Positions 41,012 through 49,572 of a DNA stretch of 64,000 nt are shown here, piece by piece. Every line of letters starts with the position of its first letter. The stretch's first letter is position 1. The stretch comes from Clostridiales bacterium oral taxon 876 str. F0540 (GTDB lineage Bacteria > Bacillota > Clostridia > Clostridiales > Clostridiaceae), in assembly GCA_000466585.1 (NCBI GenBank), contig KE993499.1, positions 134,452-198,451 of the forward strand, read 5' to 3'. Below the pieces are notes generated by a model. The model saw only the letters and a program-made list of their open reading frames with translations. It did not search any database and had not been told where the DNA came from. The translations under genes were made by a program, and so were the position numbers.

Positions 41012-41981
41012 CAACTATATTATTGTCCTTTAAATGCATTTTGAAGTCTCTTTTAATTATTAAGAATTGTTCCAAGTCATTTAAAAATTGATAAAGCATT
41101 GCTCTATTTTCAAACTCTTCCCTTGTTTTAGGAAGCTCCATTTCAGTAAAGCTTTCTCTAAGCTCCTGCAAACTTTTTAATAATCCTTCTGCTGAATTAT
41201 ATTCATGTATTGAATTTGAAAGCCTTAAAGTAAACTCAGCTATCATTTCTGTCTGCTTGTAGGTTATAGAAAACCTTTCAAAGTGTCTTCGCATGTTTTT
41301 TAGTGCACTAAGCTGCTGAAGTCTCATATCCATATACTTTGCATAATAGCTGTTATCAACAAACAAGGAATTGTTTAAAATTCTGTATGCTCTTTGCAGC
41401 CCCTTATTAAGCTTTAATTCAAGTTCATTAAAAAGCTCCTCTTCCTTTATTGAAATAGCACATTCCTTTAAAGCCATTGACATATGCAATAACAATTCTC
41501 TTATTATATCTTCAATTCGACTAATATCATTTTTTATATCTTTTTCAATACTTGGCATATACATATTTAATAAGAGTGCTACAACTACTCCGATAAGCAT
41601 TAGCAGAAGTTCATTTATTAGTAATGAAACTGATGTAGTCTTCTCTACTAGCAAATGAGTTACAAGCACTGAACTTACTACAATACCATCGTTTAATCTA
41701 AACTTCGCTGCTAATGGTATAAAGGCAAGAATAAAAATACCAAATACATACGCACTGTAGCCAAATATATTAAATAAAACCGAGGATATAAACAAAGCTA
41801 ATAGACAGGCTCCCATCCTTTGAAGTGCTATCTTAACAGATTGCCTTTTAGTGCTTTGTACACTCAATATAACTATAACTCCCGCTGCTGTACCGTATTT
41901 TAGTCCAAGAGCTGCGGCTATTATCATTGCAATGGCAGAACCCAAAGCAGTTTTTATAGTTCTATAACCAATAAAATTCAT
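41001..41981 (-). CDS. Aromatic acid exporter-like membrane protein (FUSC/DUF939 family)
   Basis: 326 residues. Four to six membrane segments in the first half: IGYRTIKTALGSAIAMIIAA, AAGVIVILSVQSTKRQS, then paired helices around 60-100 and 120-145. A long cytoplasmic helical domain follows (DIIRELLLHMSMALKECAISI). This is the layout of the short aromatic acid exporter family (YgaE/DUF939) related to FUSC. Transport substrate unknown. Monocistronic, with TGGAGGTAATTT before the ATG. Confidence 0.85.
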   Translation of the reverse strand: MNFIGYRTIKTALGSAIAMIIAAALGLKYGTAAGVIVILSVQSTKRQSVKIALQRMGACLLALFISSVLFNIFGYSAYVFGIFILAFIPLAAKFRLNDGIVVSSVLVTHLLVEKTTSVSLLINELLLMLIGVVVALLLNMYMPSIEKDIKNDISRIEDIIRELLLHMSMALKECAISIKEEELFNELELKLNKGLQRAYRILNNSLFVDNSYYAKYMDMRLQQLSALKNMRRHFERFSITYKQTEMIAEFTLRLSNSIHEYNSAEGLLKSLQELRESFTEMELPKTREEFENRAMLYQFLNDLEQFLIIKRDFKMHLKDNNIVDLY

Positions 41982-42061
41982 AAATTACCTCCATCATATA
42001 GATATAGTAATTATTATATTATAGTTTCAGTACAATTTTAATAACAAGATTTATCTGATAA

Positions 42062-42109
42062 ATAATAAAGACTATACCTGAAAATCACTATATTTCAGGT
42101 ATAGTCCTT
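42062..42109 (-). terminator. Terminator of the secreted coiled-coil protein gene
   Basis: Stem ACTATACCTGAAA/TTTCAGGTATAGT followed by CTTTATTATTTAT on the minus strand. Confidence 0.8.
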
Positions 42110-42131
42110 ACTTAATTTAAATTATCTTAGC

Positions 42132-42899
42132 TTAATTATTTGTGCTGGTTGCTTCTGTAGTGTTTGTTGTGGTATTGCTTTCTGTATTACTGCCGCTTGT
42201 CACACTGGTGCCTGCTTGATCCTGTGTCGGTGATGTTGAATCTGCTGGTGCAGGAACAACAGCCATATTTGCTATAGCTAATAGCCCATCTAAATCTGCA
42301 TTTAACTTTTTAAGAGCATCAAGCCTAGCTTGAAGTTTTGAAATAACTTTATCCAAAGATGCTAAAGCATTATTGAAATCCTGCTTATTGACCTTATCCT
42401 GAGTATCAGAAACTTCCTTTGATATTTCAGAGGTTGCCTTTACTGCATCAGTATCGGATTTTAAATTTTGTGACTTTAAAAGTAATTCATCAAGCATATT
42501 CTGAGGAAGTGTTTTCTTTCCTGCTTCAATATCGTTAATAATTGCTGTCAATGACTCAGTTTTCACTTCAATCTGCTGCCTTAAAGCTATAGTTTGTTTT
42601 CTGATTTGACTCATAGTATCGTGCTTTGCTTTCATCTGTGCTTTAAAAGCTTCAACTTCCAGTTTCTTTGCATCTTTCTTATCTTCATTTGCTTGTTTTT
42701 GTTGAGCACCTTTGTTTTCATTGCCTGCCTTAGAAGCTTCTTTGTCCACATTAGTTGACTGAACTTGTCCCTTATCTTTGTTTACAACTTGCTGCTGACC
42801 TTTTGCTGCATTACTGTTTGGATTACCCTTTGCAAATGCTGCGGTTGGCATTAAAATTAAAGCTGACATTACAACTGCTATTAACTTTTTATTATTCAT
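42132..42899 (-). CDS. Secreted coiled-coil protein, unknown function
   Basis: 255 residues. A signal peptide with cleavage likely after AAFA (residues 20-23) is followed by an Asn/Gln/Lys-rich segment, a long predicted coiled coil (KKLEVEAFKAQMKAKHDTMSQ through LDKVISKLQARLDALKKL) and a Thr/Ser/Asn tail. It has no cell-wall anchor motif. The ribosome site AAGGAGGAAGAAAAC is the last part of a hairpin repeat. It lies downstream of a small lipoprotein gene on the same strand, and may bind the cell surface. Confidence 0.72.
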   Translation of the reverse strand: MNNKKLIAVVMSALILMPTAAFAKGNPNSNAAKGQQQVVNKDKGQVQSTNVDKEASKAGNENKGAQQKQANEDKKDAKKLEVEAFKAQMKAKHDTMSQIRKQTIALRQQIEVKTESLTAIINDIEAGKKTLPQNMLDELLLKSQNLKSDTDAVKATSEISKEVSDTQDKVNKQDFNNALASLDKVISKLQARLDALKKLNADLDGLLAIANMAVVPAPADSTSPTQDQAGTSVTSGSNTESNTTTNTTEATSTNN

Positions 42900-42906
42900 G
42901 TTTTCT

Positions 42907-42998
42907 TCCTCCTTTTAGTCGGAACACTGAGTAATTTAAAAACTCTCGCTCCGCTCGAAAATTACTCGTAAAAGTCCATTTAGGACTTTTACCTCCTT
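42907..42998 (-). repeat. Hairpin repeat copy before the secreted coiled-coil gene
   Basis: Minus-strand copy bounded by CCTCCTT on both sides (42907-42913 and 42992-42998). Hairpin 1 is at 42968-42992 (GTAAAAGTCC/GGACTTTTAC). Hairpin 2 has arms GAGTAATTT and AAATTACTC, with GAGCGGAGCGAGAG in the loop. The tail is AGTGTTCCGACTAAAAGGAGG. Confidence 0.9.
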
Positions 42999-43008
42999 TT
43001 TATTTTAT

Positions 43009-43368
43009 TTAGTTAAAATTAATATCTTTTACATCTTCGAGAGATTTTAATGAATCTTTTATATTATTTATAACTGGTTTTACTTTAGAATCAATTTGAG
43101 ATTTTTGAGATTGATTCAGCTGGGGCACAGTATCGGGTTTTACAGGTTTCAGATTATTTTGCACACTATCTGTTTTAGCACTGCTATCTTCTGATGCTTT
43201 TGAACTGTCATTACTACCTGTTTCTGCACTATTAGATATGCTTCCTGGCGCTTGTCCTTGGCTAACTGGTGAAACAGCACTTTTATTTGTTTCTTGAATA
43301 TCTTTACCTTGACATCCTGTAAAAATAAGTGCTGATAATAGTAACGCTGCAGCGATTTTATTTTTCAT
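43009..43368 (-). CDS. Small Ser/Asp-rich lipoprotein
   Basis: 119 residues. A signal peptide with lipobox IFTGC (Cys19) is followed by a low-complexity stretch of Ser, Gln, Asp and Lys, and a short C-terminal helix (IDSKVKPVINNIKDSLKSLED). No recognisable domain. The ribosome site is AGGAGGTAGCTGGA. It is upstream of the secreted coiled-coil protein gene, from which a hairpin repeat separates it, so the two may be co-expressed. Confidence 0.72.
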   Translation of the reverse strand: MKNKIAAALLLSALIFTGCQGKDIQETNKSAVSPVSQGQAPGSISNSAETGSNDSSKASEDSSAKTDSVQNNLKPVKPDTVPQLNQSQKSQIDSKVKPVINNIKDSLKSLEDVKDINFN

Positions 43369-43607
43369 TCCAGCTACCTCCTTTATTTTTCATTATTATT
43401 TACGTTTCTACAATTTATTTTTGGGGGGCATATTAAAAATATTTTTCTGATTAATGAACCAATTCAAATTTTTTATATATCACTTAGTTTTAACTGCTCC
43501 ATTCCTCCTTTACAATATTATTATTTAACTTATCGTATATAAATCCACCTAATAAAGATGTAAAATATGGAAATATTATTGCGGTTAATTAAAATAAATA
43601 TATTATA
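43369..43607. other. Intergenic region, no supported gene
   Basis: AT-rich DNA between divergent genes. A minus-strand frame of about 30 codons without a start (LTAIIFPYFTSLLGGFIYDK) is probably chance. The right edge holds the ABC exporter promoter. Confidence 0.5.
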
Positions 43608-43636
43608 TTGACATCCATAATAAGTAAATATATAAT
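43608..43636 (+). promoter_or_regulatory. Near-perfect sigma-A promoter of the ABC-2 exporter operon
   Basis: TTGACA (43608-43613), a 17-bp spacer and TATAAT (43631-43636). Both hexamers are consensus, so expression should be strong unless repressed. The start codon is 40 nt downstream. Confidence 0.85.
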
Positions 43637-43675
43637 AAAATTTCTTGTGTAATTAATTTGTAAAGGTGGGATAAA

Positions 43676-44653
43676 ATGATTGAGGTTAAAAACTTAACTA
43701 AAAGCTTTAAGGTAGCCAAACGAAATTCAGGAGTTGCCGCTGCAGTTAAATCTTTATTCAAGCCTGAATTTACAAGGGTTGAAGCCTTGAAAGGCATCTC
43801 CTTTAATATTGATGAAGGTGAAATTGTCGGCTACATAGGGCCAAATGGTGCAGGCAAATCTACAACCATAAAGATTATCAGTGGTATTTTAGTGCCTGAC
43901 AGTGGACAATGCAGCATACTCGGCAATACTCCCTGGAAAGATAGAATAAACCATGTAAAAAATATAGGTGTAGTTTTTGGACAAAGATCTCAACTTTGGT
44001 GGGATGTGCCTGTATTAGACTCATACGATCTTCTAAAAGACATTTATAAAATTCCGCAGCTTACCTTCAAAGACAATCTTGATTTACTAACATCCACTTT
44101 AGATTTATCCACATTATTAAACACTCCTGTGCGGCAGCTAAGCCTTGGACAGAGAATGAGGTGCGAAATCGGTGCTTCTCTGCTTCATAACCCGAAGATA
44201 CTTTTCCTTGATGAACCTACTATCGGTCTTGATGCAGTTTCAAAACTTGCTGTAAGAAACTTTGTTAAGACAATAAATAAAGAAAAAAAGGTTACTGTCA
44301 TATTAACAACTCATGACATGAATGATATAGAAGCCCTATCAGAAAGAATAATACTAATAGGAAAAGGTCAAAAGCTTTTAGACGGAAGCCTCACTGAATT
44401 AAAAAACAGATTCTCAACTCACAAAACTCTGACCGTTGATTTCTCAGAAGACTATCAGGATATAAATATTGAAGGTACAACTGTCCTTTCAAAATCAAAA
44501 GAAAGAATTTCACTTTTAGTTGATTTAGAAAAAATTAAAGTATCTGAGGTTATTGGTAAGCTTTCAAACAAATTGGACATACTGGATGTTTCAGTGGAAA
44601 GCAGGCCTATTGAAGAAATAATCGTAAAACTTTATAAGGAGTATGAGATATGA
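43676..44653 (+). CDS. ABC transporter ATP-binding protein (ABC-2 exporter)
   Basis: 325 residues. Walker A GPNGAGKST (55-63), signature LSLGQRMR, Walker B ILFLDEPTIGLD and the switch histidine in LTTHDMNDIE. A C-terminal extension of about 90 residues follows the ATPase core, as in DrrA/NatA-like exporter subunits. The N-terminal insert before Walker A (VAKRNSGVAAAVKSLFKPEF) is typical of the ABC-2 family with PF06182-type permeases. It overlaps the first permease gene by 4 bp, so the operon is translationally coupled. Confidence 0.9.
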   Translation: MIEVKNLTKSFKVAKRNSGVAAAVKSLFKPEFTRVEALKGISFNIDEGEIVGYIGPNGAGKSTTIKIISGILVPDSGQCSILGNTPWKDRINHVKNIGVVFGQRSQLWWDVPVLDSYDLLKDIYKIPQLTFKDNLDLLTSTLDLSTLLNTPVRQLSLGQRMRCEIGASLLHNPKILFLDEPTIGLDAVSKLAVRNFVKTINKEKKVTVILTTHDMNDIEALSERIILIGKGQKLLDGSLTELKNRFSTHKTLTVDFSEDYQDINIEGTTVLSKSKERISLLVDLEKIKVSEVIGKLSNKLDILDVSVESRPIEEIIVKLYKEYEI

Positions 44654-45453
44654 AGGCATATTACTCTTTATTTAAAATGAGACTATTGAAAGGACTTCAA
44701 TATAGGATTGCTGCATTAGCCGGAGTTTTAACTCAATTTTTCTGGGGTTTTATGTATATTATGATATTTGAAGCTTTCTATAAAAGTACCACAGCTGTTC
44801 AGCCTATATCTTTAAGAGAACTTATTCAAGTGCTATGGCTTCAACAAAGCTTCTTAGCGCTTATTATGCTTTGGTTCAGAGATACCGAGCTAATAAACCT
44901 TATCACAAGCGGAAATATAGCCTACGAACTTGTAAGGCCTTCAGATCTATACAGCTTTTGGTACGCAAAGCTTATTGCTCAGAGACTATCATCAGCCTTA
45001 TTAAGATGCTTTCCAATACTTATTGTAGCAATACTCTTACCTTACCCCTATAATTTCACACTACCGCCAACTTTTACAGCCTTTATATTGTTTGTTATCA
45101 CTCTGGTGCTTGGAATAATACTAATAGTTGCTATTTCCATGCTTATTTACATATCCATTTTTTATACAATGTCAGGAGTAGGCTCAATGTTAATTTTCGG
45201 TGTATTCGGGGAATTCTTTTCAGGACTATTAATCCCTGTACCGCTTATGCCGAAATTTCTAAAAGGTTTGGTCTATTTATTACCTTTTAGGTATACCTCC
45301 GACCTGCCCTTTAGAGTTTATGCCGGAAACATAGGAACTAAAGAAGCTGTATTAAGCGTAGGTGTTCAGCTTTTGTGGATTATTGTACTAATAGCCGGAG
45401 GAAAGCTGTGGATGAATAAAGCATTAAAAAGAATCGTTGTACAGGGAGGTTGA
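44650..45453 (+). CDS. ABC-2 type permease subunit
   Basis: 267 residues with six membrane segments. It resembles the ABC-2 permease family that pairs with the long-insert ATPase (motif YELVRPSDLYSFWYAKLIAQR after helix 2 and LLIPVPLMPKFLKGLVYLLPFRYTSDLPFRVYAG near the end). It overlaps the ATPase stop (ATGA) and the next permease. The exported substrate is unknown; such systems often handle antibiotics, lipids or polysaccharides. Confidence 0.87.
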   Translation: MKAYYSLFKMRLLKGLQYRIAALAGVLTQFFWGFMYIMIFEAFYKSTTAVQPISLRELIQVLWLQQSFLALIMLWFRDTELINLITSGNIAYELVRPSDLYSFWYAKLIAQRLSSALLRCFPILIVAILLPYPYNFTLPPTFTAFILFVITLVLGIILIVAISMLIYISIFYTMSGVGSMLIFGVFGEFFSGLLIPVPLMPKFLKGLVYLLPFRYTSDLPFRVYAGNIGTKEAVLSVGVQLLWIIVLIAGGKLWMNKALKRIVVQGG

Positions 45454-45458
45454 TTGCT

Positions 45459-46241
45459 ATGAAACTATATATAAAGTACATGTTCATACTTTTTAAAAGT
45501 CAGATGGAATACAGAACCTCATTCATTCTGCTTTCCGTAGGACAATTTTTTGTACCTTTTTTAGTTTTTGTATCTATATTATTATTTTTTCAAAGGTTCC
45601 CAAATATAGGCGGATGGTCCTTATATGAAGTTGCTCTATGTTATTCTATAATTCATATAGCTTTCTCTTTAAGCGAATGCTTTGCAAGAGGTTTTGATTC
45701 CTTTTCTTCACTTATAGTAAACGGTGACTTTGACAGAGTGCTGGTAAGGCCTAGAAACAGTGTACTTCAAGTGCTAGGCTCAAAGTTTGAATTTACAAGA
45801 ATAGGCCGGCTTGCCCAGAGCATTATAGTTCTAATTTTTTCTCTTACAAATCTTAGCGTAGTCTGGAATGAAGCTAAGATTATAACATTAGTTCTAATGA
45901 TATTAAGCGGCGTATTTATTTTCACAGGAATTTATATGCTTGGGGCTACTCTATGCTTTTGGACTATTGAAGGCCTTGAGGTTATAAATATATTCACTGA
46001 TGGAGGACGTGAGATTTCACAGTATCCTCTTAGCATATATAAGGAGTGGGTAAGAAAATTTTTCACCTTTGTTATTCCTTTTGGAACAGTTAATTATCTT
46101 CCTCTTATGTTTATCCTTAATAAAGTGCAAGGGAACACAGTAATGTATATGTTAACTCCGCTATTTGGTCTTTTATTTATAATTCCTTGCTTAATTATTT
46201 GGAACTTTGGCGTGAGACATTATAAATCTACAGGATCATAA
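45459..46241 (+). CDS. ABC-2 type permease subunit
   Basis: 261 residues with six membrane segments; a paralogue partner of the previous permease with VNGDFDRVLVRPRNSVLQVLG and SIYKEWVRKFFTFVIPFGTVNYLPLMFI at equivalent positions. The ATG at 45459 is 9 nt after GGGAGG; the longer frame begins on a TTG next to that site. The pair forms a heterodimeric channel, and the ATPase dimer powers it. The operon ends in a clear terminator. Confidence 0.87.
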   Translation: MKLYIKYMFILFKSQMEYRTSFILLSVGQFFVPFLVFVSILLFFQRFPNIGGWSLYEVALCYSIIHIAFSLSECFARGFDSFSSLIVNGDFDRVLVRPRNSVLQVLGSKFEFTRIGRLAQSIIVLIFSLTNLSVVWNEAKIITLVLMILSGVFIFTGIYMLGATLCFWTIEGLEVINIFTDGGREISQYPLSIYKEWVRKFFTFVIPFGTVNYLPLMFILNKVQGNTVMYMLTPLFGLLFIIPCLIIWNFGVRHYKSTGS

Positions 46242-46274
46242 AAATGAGCAGTTCCTAGGAACTGCTCATTTTTA
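46242..46274 (+). terminator. Terminator of the ABC-2 exporter operon
   Basis: Near-perfect 13-bp stem AATGAGCAGTTCC/GGAACTGCTCATT followed by TTTTA. Confidence 0.9.
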
Positions 46275-46382
46275 ACTATCACTCTGTTTATCTTCTGTAT
46301 CTTTATCCTTGTCTTTAATCTCTATAAGATGACTAAAATCCGTCAATTCTTTACGCTTACCGCCGCTATTTTTTCTTCCCAT
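46272..46382 (-). CDS. Small highly charged protein, 36 residues
   Basis: ATG preceded by AGAGGTGATAGA opens a 36-codon frame MGRKNSGGKRKELTDFSHLI.. that ends in a Lys/Asp/Ser run. It is strongly charged with no hydrophobic segment. The ribosome site and free space support it, but it is short and overlaps the terminator region at its end. No function is recognised. Confidence 0.5.
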   Translation of the reverse strand: MGRKNSGGKRKELTDFSHLIEIKDKDKDTEDKQSDS

Positions 46383-46434
46383 TCTATCACCTCTTTGCTA
46401 TCATTCACAATACCCCAATGTTTTATTCTTTATT

Positions 46435-46470
46435 TTAAAAAACAAAAACCCTATAGCAAACCTATAGGGT
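46435..46470 (-). terminator. Terminator of the small zinc-ribbon gene
   Basis: Stem ACCCTATAG/CTATAGGGT followed by TTTTGTTTTTT on the minus strand. Confidence 0.85.
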
Positions 46471-46486
46471 ATTAACAAACAATTTA

Positions 46487-46657
46487 TTATCTTCTAAATC
46501 CTCTGTTATTGTTGTTTTGTTGCTTTCTTGCTCTTCTGCAATCAGCACATCTCTGAGGCTCATTATCAAAGCCCTTTTCTTTATAGAAAGCCTGCTCACT
46601 TTCAGTGAATAAGAATTCTTTTGAACAATCTTTACATACTATTGTTTTATCTGCCAT
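46487..46657 (-). CDS. Zinc-ribbon domain protein, 56 residues
   Basis: ATG with AAAAGGAGGAATGTTGAA upstream. The 56-residue product contains VCKDCSKEFLF and QRCADCRRARKQ, the two Cys pairs of the small zinc-ribbon family (zf-trcl type). A basic Asn-rich tail follows. Likely binds one zinc; role unknown, possibly nucleic acid binding. It is widespread in clostridia. A promoter region of about 270 bp lies upstream. Confidence 0.85.
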   Translation of the reverse strand: MADKTIVCKDCSKEFLFTESEQAFYKEKGFDNEPQRCADCRRARKQQNNNNRGFRR

Positions 46658-46931
46658 TTCAACATTCCTCCTTTTTTATTATTTAAGATTAAAAATAGAC
46701 CAACAAGTATATTCTTTTTAAAAAAGAGGATATGCTTCTTATCATATTAAATCTCAATACTAGACATTTATCAATCTCTAGCACTTAATTAGAATAACAC
46801 ACATATAAATATAAAGCAACACATTTGTTTTGGTTTATAAAACCTGATCTTCCACATTAAAACCATATTACCATAATAACATCATTGTCCTTCAAATATA
46901 ATCATGTTATTATTAGTTCATCGGGAAACAA

Positions 46932-47202
46932 AGTCGTGCTAGACGGGGAGCTAGCGGTGCCCTGTAGCCTGCAATCCGCTACAGCAGGGTTGAATCCCTC
47001 GTATAGACTTTAATTTGTCAGGTCAGTGTAATTAGGCTGGTGCTGAGAGCTTGGTCCCATGCAGCAGAAACTCATGAAATCCGTCAGGTCCGGAAGGAAG
47101 CAGCGGTAAATGATACTTTCTGTGTGCCGTGGAATAACCTAGTTTGAGTTGGCTTAACTGCAAACGCTGGTAGATTAATAGTCGACACGAGGTGCACGAT
47201 TT
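46932..47202 (+). ncRNA. ffs: Signal recognition particle RNA (large Bacillus/Clostridium type)
   Basis: Begins near GTCGTGCTAGACGGGGAGC and closes with GGTGCACGAT, which pair end to end. The Alu-type 5' domain has CTAGCGGTGCCCTGTAGCC and GGTTGAATCCCTC. The conserved apical domain (helix 8) is ATCCGTCAGGTCCGGAAGGAAGCAGCGG. The size of about 270 nt matches the large SRP RNA of Firmicutes. It binds Ffh and targets nascent membrane and secreted proteins. It is followed by a strong terminator. The usual dnaX/recR neighbours are not seen here. Confidence 0.96.
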
Positions 47203-47219
47203 ACATAGAGCCTCAAAAT

Positions 47220-47264
47220 AAAAGTCCTGTAAGGATTAGATTAATTCTTACAGGACTTTTTACT
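47220..47264 (+). terminator. Terminator of the SRP RNA gene
   Basis: Stem AAAGTCCTGTAAG/CTTACAGGACTTT followed by TTTTAC. Confidence 0.9.
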
Positions 47265-47269
47265 TTATA

Positions 47270-47755
47270 TTAAATTAGGCTTTCTATAGTCCTCTTAGCC
47301 CACTCCGAATCCTTATATATGGATCTTCCTACACCAATAAGATCTGCTTTTCCTTCCTGAAGAAGTTTCTCTGCTGCAGAGGCTTCAGTTATTCCCCCTG
47401 TTAAAATTACTGGCATATTTACAACCTCCTTAATAGCTTCAGTAAGAGGTGAGAAATAACCTTGTTCGATGGATCCTGGCATAACATACCCGTTGAAGCC
47501 TCCTGAAATATCAATAATGTCTACTCCTGCTTTTTCAAATTCAACTGCTGCAATTTTGCTATCCTCTATTGTGCTTCCTCCTTCCATAAAATCTGAAGCA
47601 CCTAGTCTTAGAAGTATTGGGAATTCATCTCCCACAGCCTCACGAACTGCTTTAATAACTTCTAAGTGGATCTTTATACGACCTTTTACATCCCCGCCGT
47701 ATTCATCTGACCTTTTATTTGGTTGTTCATATTGTACAGCATATAATTTCCTAAT
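47270..47755 (-). pseudogene. Truncated NADH:flavin oxidoreductase (old yellow enzyme family)
   Basis: A fragment of the OYE TIM-barrel remains: NKRSDEYGGDVKGRIKIHLEVI, LLRLGASDFMEGG, PVILTGGITE and LIGVGRSIYKD, i.e. roughly the C-terminal 40 percent. The frame runs 5' beyond the first ATG and then hits a TGA (about 47758), with no start or ribosome site, and the N-terminal barrel half is absent. The remaining part keeps its reading frame. It lies beside the SRP RNA, so a deletion rather than a frameshift removed the rest. Confidence 0.85.
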
Positions 47756-47914
47756 TCAATATTGCAATACTGTCAAACATATTATTCCATCAACTCATTA
47801 TTTCATATTCAGCTAATTATTTCTAAATGCTATTGACTCAACTTTCTAAACCTTTTATAATTATACCTAGATATACTATGCATATTAATTCTAGGTATGA
47901 AAGGTGGAAACTTT

Positions 47915-48259
47915 ATGAAGGTTAACAAAGAGCTGCTTAAAGGCAGTACATCGACTCTCATATTAAGCCTGCTTAACTCAAGGCCAATGTACGGCTATGA
48001 AATAATTAAGGTAATGGAGATTAAGTCCAGCGGTATCTTTAGCTTTAAAGAAGGAACTCTATATCCTATTCTACATTCTCTCGAAGCTGATGATCTGATA
48101 GAAGCTTATTGGAGTGAAGGCGATGGCGGAAGAAAGAGAAAATATTATAAGCTTACAGACAAAGGAAGACTTTTTATGGAAGAGAAAAAAGAAGAATGGT
48201 CAACTTTTAAAACCGCAGTTGATGAAGTTTTATGGGGGGAAAAGATAATATGGGGTTAG
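47915..48259 (+). CDS. PadR-family transcriptional regulator
   Basis: 114 residues. The PadR winged helix is clear: LLKGSTSTLILSLLNSRPMYGYEIIKVM, FSFKEGTLYPILHSLEADDLIEAYW and GGRKRKYYKLTDKG. The ATG has AAAGGTGGAAACTTT upstream. The stop overlaps the next gene by 10 bp, so the two are coupled. It probably represses its own operon, which contains a membrane protein with a SEDS-type fold. Confidence 0.93.
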   Translation: MKVNKELLKGSTSTLILSLLNSRPMYGYEIIKVMEIKSSGIFSFKEGTLYPILHSLEADDLIEAYWSEGDGGRKRKYYKLTDKGRLFMEEKKEEWSTFKTAVDEVLWGEKIIWG

Positions 48260-49560
48260 ATAATAGGAAAATTGAAGAATATATAAATAATGTGTGCACA
48301 CTTGTAAAAAACAAAGATGCGCATTCAGATATTAAACTTGAATTAAAGGACCATCTTGAGCTTCTTAAGGAAGAAGCTATACAAACTGGTCTTTCCGAAG
48401 AGGACGCTATTGATAAGGCAATAGCTCATATGGGAGATTCCGAGCTAGTTGGAAAGCAGCTTAATAAAACGCATAAAGCTAAATTAGATCTAAAAACATT
48501 GATTCCGGTGCTTTCAATCTCTCTTTTCGGCTTATTAATGATGTATTTTATACAAACTAACTCTGTTGTTGCAGATGCTAAAAACATAAAAATATTTGAA
48601 AAAAGCTTGGTATTTTATTCTATCGGAACAGTTCTAATGATAGGACTATACATATTTGATTACAGAAAACTCTTTAAGTACTCAAAATATATGTATGCAG
48701 GAACTATTGCAGTTCTGGTTTTAACATCATTTTTTGGTGTTAAAGTAAATGGAATTCCCTATTTGAATATAGGATTTGCAATCGTAAATTTTACTGATAT
48801 CAGTCCATTCTTTCTAGTAATAGCTCTTGCCGGAATATTTGAAGCATGGAATTGGGACAATTCTCTAAAAGCCTTGTTAGGTATAGGAATTATGTTTCTA
48901 CCTATAATACTACTGTCGAAGATTTCATTGTCTACAGCTGCCATATGTATAGTTTTCTGCTCAATTTTTATGATTGTCTCAAAAGCCAGGCGTATGCAAA
49001 TTATTATATCTATAGCAGCGGTTACAATAGTCCCTTATTTCTATATAATAGTTGAACCTTATAGATCAAAAAGAATGTTTACATTTTTGAATCCTTCCTC
49101 TGATCCACAAGGAATGGGCTGGCTTTATATTCAGCTGCACAAAACCTTAAGCTCAGCCGGATTTTTAGGCAATGGTTTTAATCTAAATCCAAGAACCATA
49201 CCTGACGTGCATACTGACTTTGTCTTTGCATACATTGTCTATTCTTTTGGATGGCTTGCTGCGATAATAACTATTATATTCATAGCTTTTTTCATTATCA
49301 GAATGATGAACACTGCTAAAGCAACTAAATATTCTTATGGAAAGTTATTGGTTATAGGCTTTGCCGCTGCCTTTACAACTCAGTTTATACTAAGCATTGC
49401 AACAAACTTAGGCTTTTCACCTTTGTTTGGAGTTACGATGCCTTTTATGAGCTTTGGAGGTTCTCACATAATTACAGATATGATGTCTGTTGGGCTAATA
49501 TTAAGTGTATATAGAAGAAAAAATTTAGGACCTGTTCTGCCGGAAGAAAGACTTGCTTAA
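48250..49560 (+). CDS. SEDS-family membrane protein with N-terminal HAAS/DUF1700-like domain
   Basis: 436 residues. The first about 75 residues (IEEYINNVCTLVKNKDAHSDIKLELKDHLELL, GLSEEDAIDKAIAHMGD) are the HAAS/DUF1700-like signalling domain that often follows PadR genes. The rest has ten membrane segments with FtsW/RodA/SpoVE features: RSKRMFTFLNPSSDPQGMGW, PDVHTDFVFAYIVYSFGW and TMPFMSFGGSHIITDM. The histidine-threonine-aspartate block with the catalytic-type Asp is kept, while the usual EE of that helix is absent. It may be a peptidoglycan glycosyltransferase-like protein or a regulator. Confidence 0.88.
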   Translation: MGLDNRKIEEYINNVCTLVKNKDAHSDIKLELKDHLELLKEEAIQTGLSEEDAIDKAIAHMGDSELVGKQLNKTHKAKLDLKTLIPVLSISLFGLLMMYFIQTNSVVADAKNIKIFEKSLVFYSIGTVLMIGLYIFDYRKLFKYSKYMYAGTIAVLVLTSFFGVKVNGIPYLNIGFAIVNFTDISPFFLVIALAGIFEAWNWDNSLKALLGIGIMFLPIILLSKISLSTAAICIVFCSIFMIVSKARRMQIIISIAAVTIVPYFYIIVEPYRSKRMFTFLNPSSDPQGMGWLYIQLHKTLSSAGFLGNGFNLNPRTIPDVHTDFVFAYIVYSFGWLAAIITIIFIAFFIIRMMNTAKATKYSYGKLLVIGFAAAFTTQFILSIATNLGFSPLFGVTMPFMSFGGSHIITDMMSVGLILSVYRRKNLGPVLPEERLA

Positions 49561-49572
49561 TTACAAACATAA

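Noticed and set aside
43461..43560. Short minus-strand frame LTAIIFPYFTSLLGGFIYDK before the ABC exporter
   Set aside because: About 30 codons, with a stop directly upstream, no start codon and no ribosome site. It lies in AT-rich intergenic DNA.
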